A DNA stretch of 64,000 nt from Artemia franciscana (GCF_032884065.1 NC_088872.1:868001-932000); one strand, 5' to 3'. Counted from the stretch's first letter, positions 35,988 through 47,550 are shown. Program-made: numbers and translations. The notes: generated by a model from the letters alone, not told the origin.

Positions 35988-36715
35988 CTGCTAACGATTT
36001 TTGTATGCTCCGCTTTTTCTTTTTAGGGGGGCAGGGGGAGGGGTATGCTATGGAAGTATGTTTCCTACAAAAGTTTAAAACATTTAAAAACATATTTATA
36101 GAGTTTAATAAGTAAGGAAACGTGAATTTGGATTTGTTGTTAGACGTGAATTTACGTAGTGTATGATCGTTTGGAAAATTTATCTTAAGAATTTCTAATT
36201 CTCTAATAATTTATAGTAAATAAGCACTGCACTTTTGATAAAAACGAAAGTAATGTAATCGAAATTCATCTGAAAAAAAATATAATTTAGCCATAAATAA
36301 ATTAGTTAAAAACACTACCCTTAATAAAATTTTTTTGGATAATTACCTATTATAGTACCAACAGTTCACTGCAGAATCAAGCCACCTGAGGGCATCGTGC
36401 ATTGCCGCTGTTACTCCTTTCGTTAATATTGAATGAAACTGAAGTAGTAAGTCAAAGAAATGGGCTGGGAAAAGATTTACAAATCCCTTAGTACTCTAGG
36501 CTTATGGTTATAGTACTGATGTAGTTCATACTTCCCAAAATGATGTAGTTCTTCGCCAGTCGCATTATGAAAAAATTAAATTTTCGTTTTCAGAGTTCAC
36601 TGTGAAACTTCAAGAAGTAGAAAAATATGATTTATTGCTCTTTGAATTTTTAATGTTTCATAATGTGGGGAAAAAAAATTCATATTCGAAGGTTTTATTT
36701 CCATTCGCCTAAATG
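35988..36715. other. Intergenic DNA after ZC3H3-like gene
   Basis: AT-rich; nothing supported. Confidence 0.5.
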
Positions 36716-36961
36716 TTATTTATCCTTATCTGAATTGCGGTTGCCTCGTTTACGATTGTTGTCGTAAAACCAATCTTGTTTCTCGTCAAAACTGATGGTA
36801 CTTGTGGTTGGAAAGAGGTTGCGCCTTGAAACTAAGACTATCTCATTGACATCTAATGTTTTCATGCTTGGTAAATATCTGTAAAGTGGGTGCGAGATTT
36901 TGCTATGAGATTCAAAAGGATGTGCACTCGAATAGGGGGGTGGGATTTCTTGCTTTATCAT
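36716..36961 (-). CDS. Orphan 81-codon frame, doubtful
   Basis: Minus-strand frame without low-complexity composition. It has a middle KTLDVNEIVLVSRRNLF and a charged end with DEKQDWFYDNNRKRGN. I do not recognise a domain, and no convincing splice acceptor precedes it. It could be a chance frame, a small single-exon gene or a decayed exon. Listed only because its composition is less biased than that of neighbouring chance frames. Confidence 0.15.
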   Translation of the reverse strand: MIKQEIPPPYSSAHPFESHSKISHPLYRYLPSMKTLDVNEIVLVSRRNLFPTTSTISFDEKQDWFYDNNRKRGNRNSDKDK

Positions 36962-37682
36962 ATAGAAAATGTTTCCTTACTAATGCTTTTTATATTTTCT
37001 ATGTGACTTGAATGCCGTCTGATCTGAATTTTAAGTTGTTTGACCAGATTATTTTTTAAAATGGACTGTGTTTTACTTGAGGATAGCACTTTGGTGTATG
37101 ATGGTTAAATATTGTAATTTCCATCCTGATGTCATCAGTTTTATTTGTGATATGTACGGTAATATTTACTGAGAGTTTTTATCGGATATTTTTTGTGTAC
37201 CGAAATTTATTTTTTGAAATAAAGTATCTATACAAAGCTATTTGGTCTTCCCAAAGTGTTTAGATGGTCGATTGTGCAAAATTAAAACGTGTTTTGAGCA
37301 ATTGCGGTTTGAGCAACTGTTGACGCCAAACAATGTCATTTCGAGCCAACGCTTTCTCTGAGCGTCATTTCTTTATTGATGGAAAATACCTTACTAACTA
37401 TCTTCAATTTGTTTCACTTATTTTCCAGCTTGGAACGTTTAATGACGAGTATATGAACGTTTAAGAATGACTATACCAATATTATAAGTATATATTACAC
37501 CGTATATAATATTATAACCATATAGTATGCAATGATTATAGCAATATTTTAAGATAATATAAGATCTTTGGGATGAAGTGATTGGGCTTGAAGCAGAATT
37601 AGTGAAATGAGTGGATTATTAAGTAGTTGGTATTTTTTGTAAGTTTTTTTTTTTAATAAACAATAGGTAGTAATAGTGTATT
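36962..37682. other. Intergenic DNA
   Basis: AT-rich, no supported feature. Confidence 0.5.
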
Positions 37683-38005
37683 TTAAATAGTGCCTCCTTT
37701 GACCAAGGGGCACCAGTGGGAATCCTTTGGCCAAGGGGCACGGATTCGATTCCTGGCATTGCCTATTATTTGGTTTGGGACAGGGGTCAGCGGTGTGACT
37801 GTAAGGTCAGGTAGTTGACCCAGCTCTAAATGAATATCTGGAGAAATCTGGGAAAGGTAAGCAGGAAGGGTGAGCGAGAGCACAGGATGGCTCCCTCCCC
37901 ATTGCACTTGCTGGCTGAAGGGCCACGAAACGGAGATCAGCACCGCCGGTTTGGACCTTAAGGGTCTATTGCCATCATATTTACTTACTACTTACTTTAC
38001 TAGTA
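37683..38005 (+). mobile_element. tRNA-derived SINE
   Basis: A GC-richer island. It contains a Pol III B-box-like GGATTCGATTCC at about 37741-37752, preceded by an imperfect tRNA-like head in which CCAAGGGGCAC is doubled (37700-37740). A unique body follows (CTGGAGAAATCTGGGAAAGG..., GCTGGCTGAAGGGCCACGAA..., TTTGGACCTTAAGGGTC). It ends in a TTACTTACTACTTAC-type tail, typical of SINEs mobilised by a LINE with a short tandem 3' tail. The A box is not clear. The doubled segment spuriously extends open frames. Confidence 0.7.
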
Positions 38006-38682
38006 TTAAATGCACAAAATGCCAGTCATTGGTGTCCTTTGAACAAGAAATAAGACTGAGTGAGCAATTTCACATATTTAACCAATCAGTGCAGCAAGGT
38101 CATCATCTTGTCTAAAGATTCATTTCCAACTATCTTTAATAGAGCCAAATTCGATTCTTATTCCAAGTAAAAAACTAATTAAAACAAAATCTGTCATTAC
38201 ATAGAATCAGTATAAAAATTAAAACTAAAATGTTAAATAAAGCATGCGAAAATTCCAGTTTAACAAAATAAACTCTGCACAATGAATTTTTTTTTAAAAA
38301 GAGAAATGGAGGGAGATTCACTTATTTAGCATTTCAATTACGTTGGGGGAGAAATGTTCTGCTTTAGGGTAAGACTTACAAAAATAGAGTGTCCAATGTT
38401 TAAAAAAAAATTACACAATGAATAATAAAAAAAGAGACCAAGGGATATGACATTGAGTTATTTACCGTTTCAGTTCTCTAGGGGCAAAAAACTTCTCTGA
38501 TGTCTCTACAAAATTGTATTGGGGTAAAAATGGGGATTAAGGCAGAACGAGAAAGGTGAGATCTAAGGAGAGGGGGATGACTAGAAGAATGCGAATTCGT
38601 TAAAGGGTAATGGAGTACGTTATTGGCAAAACATAAGCAAAGGACTTCATCCTCATTAAAGGTTCTTCTTGTCAGGAAAAAA
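38006..38682. other. Intergenic DNA
   Basis: No supported gene; A-rich runs and GGGGAGAAATGTTCTG-type words only. Confidence 0.45.
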
Positions 38683-38815
38683 AATCGCCTTTTTGTAGAT
38701 AGGAGCATAAAACATCTGCCAGATGGCTCTCTGATTTGCTGATTTCCACAGTGTAGATTTAATTAAGATCACTCCCCCTTTTTGTAGTGTGTTCCCCTTT
38801 TTCGAACAAATTTTC
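38683..38815 (+). repeat. Eroded foldback-repeat fragment
   Basis: Weak but collinear match to the 3' part of the dispersed repeat: TTTTTGTAGATAGGAGC, then GGCTCTCTGAT..GCTGA, then TTAAGATCACT, then a GTGTTCCCC..TTT block. Highly diverged. Confidence 0.45.
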
Positions 38816-39065
38816 TCATCGTAATTTCTAGTTGAATTCGCTTCCATATGAAATTTAGAAGTTATGCAGAATGAAGCAGGAGGAAAAAATTTGTGACATT
38901 TAATCAAAAATATATTTTCAAATAAGAAGAAAATTCGTATTTGGTTTTCATCAAAGACATGTGTGTACATGTTGGTTAATATTCCGCATAAATCGTCAGC
39001 TTATCAGTATTTAAATTTATTTGTATTTATGACAAGAATTAATTTTTATAATACATTATCTATAT

Positions 39066-39404
39066 TCAGGGCGAATATTGAGGTCCTAAAATATGTTTTT
39101 GTTTCCTTGAAAATTTTACTTTTTTCTGCATACGAGGTTTGCAAGCAAGTATCGTGATGTGGTGTAAAGTTTGAAAAGAATCCTCTCGCGAACCTGATCC
39201 AGAGGAATAAAACCTTTTTCGATAATAAGGCCTTGTAAAAGAAAAAGAAGTTGAGGTAATCGGATTTATTTTCTTTCTTTCTTGTCCTCGTTTTAGTTTA
39301 GTTAGTTCATCATCTGAATCCTTGAATGATAAATTCATGATTGTCTTGTGTTCAGGCCACCCGACCTGAGAAAATACATGTAGTGCCAAATTTTGAAGAT
39401 TCAT
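39066..39404 (-). CDS. Unassigned minus-strand frame with splice-like acceptor
   Basis: Open frame of 112 codons. Inside it, near 39370, the minus strand has a good acceptor (TGTATTTTCTCAG followed by GTCGGGTGG). Reading on gives VGWPEHKTIMNLSF, then KDSDDELTKLKRGQERKK, TSFSFTRPYYRKRFYSSG and KPRMQKKVKFSRKQKH. The basic, serine-containing composition looks more protein-like than chance. No domain, partner exon or promoter was recognised. A possible donor (CAG then GTTCGC) lies near 39195. It could be an exon of an unseen gene or chance. Confidence 0.2.
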   Translation of the reverse strand: MNLQNLALHVFSQVGWPEHKTIMNLSFKDSDDELTKLKRGQERKKINPITSTSFSFTRPYYRKRFYSSGSGSREDSFQTLHHITILACKPRMQKKVKFSRKQKHILGPQYSP

Positions 39405-39717
39405 TTTGTATTGTTACTTTTTTATTTAGAAGATATGTTTTTATATACATTCTGGATATTTTTTTTTTTATTCGAATGATATAAGAGTAGACACAATACT
39501 TGTATTGTCTATACTTTTTCCCGATAAATCCGGCCTCTATGATAGGCATAAAGCTACCTTCTCACACTATTGTAGAATTAATAATAATAAGAATTTATTT
39601 ATAACCCACAAAGTACATTAAACTGTGGAATAAACACACAAAAAAAGAAAAAAACAAGACAAAAAAACATAACAACATAAATAACATAGCAGCATAACAA
39701 CATACAACATAAGTAAA

Positions 39718-42347
39718 TTACCTCAATTCAAAAAATGACCAAAGAGGGTCAAAAACGCCAATCATTTGCCGAGTTTTAAGACATATATCTTTAGATAAAT
39801 GTTTCAGTCGCGAGGGCGCATCAACGATGTCAAATTTAGAAACGACTGTATGATTCCGATACCACCGAGGCAGACGCAGCAAATACTTGCAATGCTTAAG
39901 ATATCCTGAACGTATTTTCTTTGTACCCTTCTTGCGAAGGAGGAAAGCAAAACCAGAAAGATAAAAAACAGCAGGGGCGCAAAAACTAGAATAAAGACGG
40001 CATAATCCTTTTCGGTTATACCGACCACGATTTGGTGAAATTTTCGCGTATCCAACCCGCATACTTTTCAGCACGCTGGACGTAATAGCGGAGCAAGTAG
40101 ACGAAAGTGACGTGGAAAAAGAGAGACCCAACCATTTAATACTTGCTGAACATGGTATAGTTGAAGAACCCAAGCAAAGAGGTGATGCTGATGGAGGACT
40201 CCCAAAACACAAAAACTCACATTTGGAGGCATTAACTGAAAGGCCTACTGTGGATAGTGCGGCTGAAAGCCGGTAAAAGTTGGTAATTAGACTATGTTTT
40301 GTCCGGCTAAGAAGCAGAACATCATCAGCATATGCAACGTGACTAATGCCTAAATTATCATTGTAAAAAATTGACGGTTGAAGACGTTGGAGACACGAAG
40401 CTAAAACACATTTAAATATGCTTGGGGATAACACGGCACCTTGCCTAACGCCTTTTTAACAGGAATATACTCCCCTACAGTACCATTCCACTTCACCCTA
40501 ACTGAAAAATTAGCATACCAATACTTAAGCACGGAAACAATAGAAAGGTTAACACCTGAGGCTGCTAGAGAAATCAAAGCATTAGAATGAATTACATTGT
40601 CAAAAGCACTAGATATGTCAACAGTCAAACAATACAGGGGACTTTTTTGAGCAACAGCTTGTTTCATTAGCCGACCCACAATATGGTGAGCTTGAACGCA
40701 ACCCATACCTTTTCTAAAACCAAGCTGGAAGGGTGTAAAATTGCACTTGGAGTTAATGGCCGGTAGCAGTACATATTCAAATAACTTACTAACAAAACAA
40801 GACACAGTGATAGGACGGTAATTAGAGCAAGCACTGGGGTCCTTACCCCTCTTGACTATGGGAGATATACAACCGGACAAAAAACTATCTGGCACAACGG
40901 ACTGTGCCAAACACATCTGAAACAATAACTGCAAATGCTTCAGCAGTTCAGGACAATCATAAGCAAAAAACTTGAAGCAAAGACCATCACTATCGAGAGA
41001 CTCAGACTTATTCACTTGCTTAAGAGCTCGGAGTATAACACTAGATTCCACCGACAACACTTGAGATTGGTTGATACGAATTGGGAGGATTGAGTTGACA
41101 AGCTTTGTAAAATGATTTTGGAGATTAATATTAATTGAAAGCAAAATATTTTTATAATGAGAAACGAAGTCACATAGCCGAAGAGACGAATTAATTGGAG
41201 GTGAACACTTAACACTGTTTATAACACGATCCCAGGATTTCTTGTCACAAGGACCATCTCAGGCACTCAGTCTCGCTCTACGCAGGGAATATTTGTACTC
41301 ACGTTTGGCTTTCTGTTTTCTTTGATGTACTGAACCAGAAGAAGGACGATCACAGGCTATCCACATACGGAGCCAGAACTTAGCTTTTTGTTTAGCCATC
41401 TTCACTTTAGGATCAACTTTCCAAAAGGGATTGCGAGTACCCGTTCGCACGCACTCGGAGGGTACAGCTGTTTTAGCGGCAGACTTTAGACAGAACACTA
41501 TTTGCTGATAATACGAGTTGATATCTATCCGAGTTGAAGTTGTAGATACAGATGTTTGCAATAAGTGGAAAGGCACTTTAATAGATGATAATAACTGGGA
41601 CAATGTCAATACATAAAGTGGAACATTGGTGTTTTCCCAATTTAACTTTGAGAACCACTTGGGAGAGTTACGTTGCATAGATCTCTCCATGGAGCAAGAT
41701 AGTTGGCACGTGATTGGTAAATGATCGTCGTTGATTTTAGAGTAGTCCACATGAACTATTGATGAAAGTAGAGTTGAATCTGACACAATTACATGATCAG
41801 GGTTGGGAGTAAGACCACCACGATTGTAAATATAAGTAAATAGAAGATCTTTATCAGCAAGATGGAATCCTCTGGGTAGTGAATCGAGAAAGATTTCAGA
41901 TCGGTCAGAATTAGATAATAAGTCAGTGTTCATGTCGCCGGCAAGAACCCATTTGGTATTTTGTTTTTAAAGGTCGCTAAGTAGTGTTCGTAGAGCGATT
42001 ACATGCTTGTGAGTCTTTTTATTACAGGGGAAATAAATGTTTATAAATGCGGTATCACCACATTTTATCGCTAAGATGTTAGCGTCGCTTTGCAATAATA
42101 TCGGCCGAGTCTTGTGTCTGAAATAGATGGCCAGACCTCCTGATGGTCTACCACGCGTTTTCTGGGCGGCTCTCAAGAAGGTATAATGGGTCCGAAAACG
42201 CTTTAGGCTATCAACATTCACTTTAGAGAGAAGGTGCTCCTGTAGAAACACAATATCATTTTCAAGCAGCTCAATAATCAGTAGATCCTTGTCTTTTGTA
42301 CCATTAATATTAAGGAACACAAAGCTAAACGGAGTTTGAGCATTCAT
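39718..42347 (-). pseudogene. LINE ORF2: APE endonuclease + reverse transcriptase
   Basis: Starts at the ATG at 42347 that overlaps the ORF1 stop. The endonuclease begins with FVFLNINGTKDKDLLIIELL and contains DIVFLQEHLL, SGGLAIYFR and, after a TAA at 41967-41969, LAGDMNTDLL (the GDxN block) and DHLPITCQL (the catalytic-histidine block). A TGA lies at 41259-41261. The RT follows: a SDGLCFKFF block, ISPIVKRGKDPSACSNYRPI, QLGFRKGMGCVQAH, VDISSAFDNVIH, and a G-V-R-Q-G-type block split by a one-base deletion near 40456. The YADD box is at 40321-40332. The C-terminus ends with LPRWYRNHTVVSKFDIVD and DPLWSFFELR. The rest of the polymerase reads open. One frame runs through both stops, so decay is recent. 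Confidence 0.9.
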
Positions 42348-43417
42348 TTATTAGCGTTGTTGAGAGCCGATCGGAGAACTTTGCATTTCAGACTAAAACT
42401 TACGTGTTCGATAGTGCAATTTGCACATTTTGGCGAGGCTTGGCAAGGGTTTTCCTTGGAATTCACATGAGGGCCAGAACATCTGGAACACTTGGGATGT
42501 GCTGGTGAGCGGGGACAAGCTCCAATCAGGTGATCAGTACTTTGACAGCGAAAGCATCGACGCGGAATGGATTGAAAGGGCTTAGCGCGAAAAATTTCGT
42601 ACCCCATACGGATTCCAGACTCCAGTACCCCGTTCAGAGCGGTTTTGCCGATAAACTCGAGGCGAAAAGTGCGAGAATTGCCGATTTGATTAGCACTAAT
42701 AAGTCCTTCCACTGAGGCCTCTAAATCAGCTCTTGAATAGTTATGGGGTATCTTACGGACAACAGCCAAAGGCTTTTTATCAATTACTTTGGTTTCAACG
42801 TTTGGAATGGAGCTAGTAACAGCTGCAGCCAGCGTGTGGGCTAGGCGCTTATCACGTACCATCACAACTCAGCTTCTGCTGTGTGGCTTAGATTTCAGAT
42901 TTACGATCCCGTCGTGACCATCCAACGTTTCGAGCTTCTTCATGCGAAGGATAGGGTCGCTGAGCTCCGGGGTTGGGTTTCTTACAACGACAGCGTAGGA
43001 CGGTTTTTTCGTGTTTTGAGTAGGGGCTACAAGCTTAGACTGTCCCTCAGTGACCTTGGACGCAATATCACGCAGCTGTTCAAGACAAGAGTTCACCTTG
43101 GCACTGAGGGTACTGAAGGCATCAACAGGGATCATTGGCACTTCGCTGGGACATTTGATAACAAAGTCCGGAAGCTTTATGTTCTGGGAATCGCACTTTA
43201 CAAGCGAAGAAATAATATCCGAAGCACAGTTTAATGCAGCATTGGCTCCTACACGCTTCGATGGGACTTCATTCGGAAAAGCTTTAAAAAAGCAATTTAC
43301 GGGTCTCACAAAGAGAAGAAGACTCGAAGAATCGGCCATGTACTCTTTTATCGTATCGGGCGAAACTCCTTTAGCAAGATTTTTCTGTACAAAGCACAGG
43401 ATTGTAGAAAAGTTCAT
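42344..43417 (-). pseudogene. LINE ORF1: gag-like protein with three zinc knuckles
   Basis: A frame of about 357 codons interrupted by a single TGA at 42869-42871 after KSKPHSRS. The N-terminal half is serine/lysine-containing with a PSYAVVVR segment, as in Jockey-type gags. The C-terminal half has an RRM-like stretch (VRKIPHNYSRADLEASV) followed by three knuckles at 42383-42556: C-x2-C-x4-H-x4-C, C-x2-C-x3-H-x7-C and C-x2-C-x3-H-x6-C. The protein would bind element RNA. It ends at TGA 42344-42346, overlapping the ORF2 ATG. Confidence 0.88.
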
Positions 43418-43610
43418 CTTCGCACCAATTACCAGTTCCCATTTTCTCTAGATTGAAGGTTCATTTGCGAGAGAAGTAAGGGAAGCGTTGGAGGCTGCCT
43501 ACCTTGTCCCCGCAATTTAGGGGACAAGCCCGGCGGGTACCACGGCTCTTGCAAACAGCTCTCCCCCACCCTTCTGCTTACTTTTCTCCTCTCACCTTTA
43601 TCGTAACGCA

Positions 43611-44389
43611 ATCGTCTATAATATCGGATATTATAATTATTTTCGCAACTGCTTAATCCTGACCTATATCATATATAGGTCATGAAAATATCGATAAGAG
43701 AAATCACTGTTCCCAAGGGAATTTTCACTCAAGTCTGAAAATAATCCTCTTATTTATAATTCTTTGGACACTGAATTAATTATTATGAAAATATTGACTA
43801 TAGGTCAGGTAGAGACGATAATCCTTTACCAAATATTAGTGATAGGTTTCAATCCAAAAAGAGGTCCTCACACCATGAACTCTGAAATTGTGAATACGTG
43901 ACACGCACCTTTTATTTTTGGTACGAGAATATGTCGTTTCTTATTCAAGAAGTCCCAGAACATCAAATACGGCCTAATATATACTGATAGTTCAATAGCA
44001 CCTTGACATATTGTCAAGAAAGTTGACATATATTCCTAGCAGCTTGACGTATTGAGCTGCTACACCGACAGTGAATAATATTGAACTATATTGCTATTAC
44101 CTATTGCTTGAAAAATCCTGCCTAATTGCAGGTTCAAAAAAAAAATCAATGTTTCTAGTTCAAAAAAAGTCTATTCTCAGTTAAACAATAATTAATAAAG
44201 ACATATTTCAAGATGGTATTCCTTTCACGGATTCAGGGTATAACTTTTTTGATAAAAACTGGAGGTAACAGATGATTAGGTCTTCGAATCGGACAGATTG
44301 GATGTCCGTGGTTTACTCTTACTTATAACAAGGTGTAGCGGACCAACAAGGTCCGCCATTTGTAAAATATTTACTTAACGTAATTGCCT
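43611..44389. other. Intergenic DNA
   Basis: AT-rich, no supported gene. A small palindromic word ATCGGATATTATAATTAT follows the LINE 5' end and may be its target region. Confidence 0.45.
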
Positions 44390-44775
44390 GGGCAAATTTT
44401 CACCGGAATTGAATTGTCTAGAGGATATATCAGTGAGAAGGGTATTTCTCCGTGGAGGTGGGGCCAGCTCTCCTGGGATAGTTTAAAAAACGATCAGAAA
44501 GTAAAACAATTAAATTAAAAGTTTTTTCAACTGAAAGTACAATTTTGTCCCAATTCTTTAGGAATGACTTCTAAAACAGTATTTTCGTTTAATTGGAACA
44601 ACAAGAAGCTTTTTCAAAAGTACTAAAAACTTTAGCGTAGAGCCAGGTGCTGAGGAGGACGCAACCCCCTTCATATACGTAATAATTTCTGTTCGATTGA
44701 AGTGTTAATGTTGCTCCTTATTTTCAGTTGAAAAAAAATTGTTTTTTTTTTATTTATTTAATCACCTAATATACT
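44390..44775 (+). repeat. Foldback repeat copy with 5' extension
   Basis: The 5' leader (CTCCGTGGAGGTGGGGCCAG..., GGATAGTTTAAAAAACGATC) is followed by the usual TTTTTTCAACTGAAAGTA start, one shortened stem (with TTTAGCGTAGAGCCAGG) and the GTTGCTCCTTATTTTCAGTT end. The leader recurs at 61160-61290, so the complete element is longer at its 5' side than copies A and C show. Confidence 0.7.
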
Positions 44776-44929
44776 CCGCGTTCACTAGAGATTATTGCAA
44801 TTAACTTGTGTTGCTTGGTCATTGGAATAGGCCTCTGATTGGCTGAAAATGATTGCATGACATCGCTTGCAACTGAGGCTACTCCACTGACAAAGCAACT
44901 AAAATTAATCAAACAATCCATAAGAAAGA

Positions 44930-45410
44930 ACTTTAAGTAAGGAGCGATTCGGGCCAATAGTAAGCGAAACTTAAAAAAAGAAATTGATAATAATGGTTAC
45001 ATTAAAGGGATTGACTTTTTATGCCGATTCCAAATGTATAAATTTACAAAGTTTAATGTTACCATCAAAAGCTACGATTCCGATAAAATGTACATGATTT
45101 TCGAAAAAGGGGAAAAACACCTCCGAAGAGGCAAGTTATCTTAATGAAAATCACACCATTGGGGTCAGCATGTCAGAGAACCACAACCCAGAGGTTTCAA
45201 GCTCTTGTTTACAGAAATGTGAAATTTTGCGTTTTTTCCCAGAAGGGAGATCAGATTCGTATTCATTTGTTTGTTAGATCTTTGATTTCCCCAGGGGCCA
45301 TTGTATCGAATGGAATGATTCTTAGAAGATTGGGAGAGGTTTCATTCGATTGGAAATTAAAAAACCTAGTGGCTTTTTAGTGACTAAAAATTGTGCATTC
45401 TGAAATAGCC
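44930..45410 (-). repeat. Inverted 3' part of the foldback repeat
   Basis: Reverse-complement copy of the tail: GTAAGGAGCGATTCGGGCC (44938), then ATCAAAAGCTACGATTCCG, ATGAAAATCACACCATTGGG, CCAGAAGGGAGATCAGATTC and CCCCAGGGGCCATTGTATCG. With the direct copy at 44390-44775 it makes a large inverted arrangement. Confidence 0.75.
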
Positions 45411-45529
45411 AATAAGTTTAAAAGCCTCGAATAACTATGTATTGAGCTTTCCAGTTGTAGAGGAAGTAATGCCCCACGGTGGCGAATTCGTTCCTGAAAT
45501 ATCAGGTAGTCCATACAAAACAAAAAGTT

Positions 45530-46050
45530 AATATTGGCATTTATCTTGATGCTTGATTTAACTAAGCTGATTAACTTTATTTTTCACGAGTTTTGTTTAA
45601 TGATCAGCCACTAAGAACGAGGGGTGGCCGGTTACTGTGTAGGTGAAGGCGGGGAGAAGATCACATGCCTAATAGAGCTCGTTTCAAGGCTCGAATTGTC
45701 TAACTCTTCATGAGCCTCCAAATAAATGTAGAAAGCGGTGAGGCGGGGTAGGAATATCTCATCTCCCTTCATTTAGACCAAGTCTGAATAAGGGTGCTAC
45801 GGGGTGATTCCTCTCTTCTTATTGCAAAAAAAATTGGTATTTATTTTAAAGCTTCATTTAACTTAACTGATTTGCTACATGTTCCAAAAAATTATATACA
45901 GTGATGTGTAAGTGCACATCAGCTATTACAAAGGAGGAGCGGTGGATCATTTTTTAGGGAGCGAGGGTGTCAGATGTCTCAAAGAGCTTATTTCAATGCC
46001 CAAATATCGGAACTCCCATTGAGTCTTCAAACAAATAAGAATGAGTTTCT
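45530..46050. repeat. Diverged tandem duplication (~310 bp period)
   Basis: The first unit (from about 45535, with GCTTGATTTAACTAAGCTGAT and GAGCTCGTTTCAAGGC) is echoed from about 45840 (GCTTCATTTAACTTAACTGAT and GAGCTTATTTCAATGC). The units are well diverged. No coding capacity. Confidence 0.65.
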
Positions 46051-46679
46051 TAAAGAGGGGGAGGGGGTAGAAACTGATGCCTAATTCCTTTTGATTCCTG
46101 GTAATATCTTCGGTCTACGTCCTTATTTTTGTTGCTGGGAGGGGGAATAATATTGTCCCTCCCATTACAAAATTTTCTTTTCTATATAGCGTAAACTACT
46201 ACGTTCACATGCCTCTACCGGCATATAAGTGGAAAAGAAAATGCTGGGAATCTTGAATCTCTCTAGCGAATTTCTTGTGGGAGGGAAAGTGGAGTTGTCA
46301 AATGATACCAGGAACTTTGTTTTCAGCGATTTAAATGGCAGTATTTTTCTTTTCATATTTATATACGATATCCCATGTGTAACAATGTTTTTAAACATTA
46401 AAGAACCCTATTGTAGAGGTCACAAGGGCTTCATTCGTGTAGGAGACCTAAAGTCACGGGAAATTTCCATTTCATATGAACGTACCCCTCTCCGTCTATC
46501 TAAAATTCTGCAATAAAAATGCCACTGAAGACTTATTAAACAAAACTAATTTTTACGGAAATTTTGACGAAATATACAATTACAATTAAATACCAAGGAA
46601 TCGGGGGACTGTGGGGTCGGTAGCCAACATATTTTGGTTAGGTCCTGACCTGATTTGAAGAATGATCATGAATTAAATT

Positions 46680-46970
46680 TAAAAAAAAAGTTCCTTCAAT
46701 CGAAAATAAGGAACAGCATTAAAACTTAAAATGAACAGAAACGATTCCCTATATGAGGGACGCGGCCCTCTCCCTTCGCTCTTTACTCTAAAGTTTGAAT
46801 TTTTGTGTCGCTTCTTTAAGAGTCACTGCTGAAAAGATCTTTTAAAGCACTGAAGAAATTTAGCGTAAAGAGCCAGGGGTTGAAGGCAGTCCTTCATATA
46901 TAGAATAATTTATGTTTGTTTTAAGTTTTCATTTTGCTCTTTATTTGGAGTTGAGAAAAGACCTTTTTTA
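46680..46970 (+). repeat. Foldback repeat head, partial copy
   Basis: Contains AAACTTAAAATGAACAGAAA..., CGCTCTTTACTCTAAAGTTT, then TTTAGCGTAAAGAGCCAGGG and the closing TTTATGTTTGTTTTAAGTTT. The head stem is imperfect; there is no 3' part. Confidence 0.75.
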
Positions 46971-46984
46971 TTTAATAAGAATAA

Positions 46985-47550
46985 AGACTGTTATCGAAAC
47001 ACTTCTTTAATTCCTTTGACAAATTCTGCATAGAAATGAACTCTATGAAAAGATTGAAATCAATGATTTGGTAAAGACCAATGTCAGATAGAAACCAATC
47101 GTTGTCTAATATAATCCGTGCTAAACAGAGCTTGTTTTAATTAATTGTTGTTGCTTTTTCAGTGGAGAAGGCCCCTGATCGGTTTAAAATGATCACAAGA
47201 TACCACTTTCTATCAAGGCGTACTGACAAATCAGAAAAAATTGCAGTAGGCTCTATTAGACGCGGGAATAGTCTCTCACTCAAGAAGAAGATTAAAATTA
47301 ATTAATTTTCAATTAATTAATTAATTAATCAATCCGAAATATTGGATTTGTTAAATGGAGCTATATTACACAACCTTCTCGATAAATTCTACTAGATCTA
47401 TTTGCCAAATACGTAAATGCAAAAAAGACAGTTTTCAAGATGGTTCTTTAATTCCTTTGATAAAATTTTGTATAAAAACCAAATTATACAAAAAAAAGAT
47501 TGGCAAGGATCAATGCCAGATAGAAACCAACGATCACCATACATAATCTA
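46985..47550. repeat. Direct duplication (~410 bp period)
   Basis: Segment 46995-47120 (TTCTTTAATTCCTTTGACAA..., GATAGAAACCAATCGTTG) recurs at 47430-47550 (TTCTTTAATTCCTTTGATAA..., GATAGAAACCAACGATCA). An (ATTA)n-like tract lies between them at 47296-47332. Confidence 0.7.

Larger units (their letters stand above)
39573..43610 (-). mobile_element. Nearly full-length Jockey/I-type LINE (inactive)
   Basis: A 4 kb non-LTR retrotransposon on the minus strand: GC-richer 5' leader (43610-43418), ORF1 (gag-like, 43417-42344), ORF2 (endonuclease + RT, 42347-39718), a short 3' UTR and a 3' end with repeated TTATTATTA near 39575-39590. ORF1 and ORF2 overlap by the four bases ATGA. Inactivating changes are few: one in-frame stop in ORF1; two in-frame stops and one single-base frameshift in ORF2. 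It is therefore younger than the other LINE relics. It lies between the two convergent host genes. Gag with three zinc knuckles plus an APE-type endonuclease points to the Jockey/I/R1 group; the exact clade is not determined. Confidence 0.9.

Noticed and set aside
37549-38115. Open frames across the SINE
   Set aside because: The region has a Pol III B box and a SINE tail; the frames have no domain.
42530-43451. Several plus-strand open frames opposite the LINE
   Set aside because: They are shadows of the minus-strand gag ORF, which has zinc knuckles.
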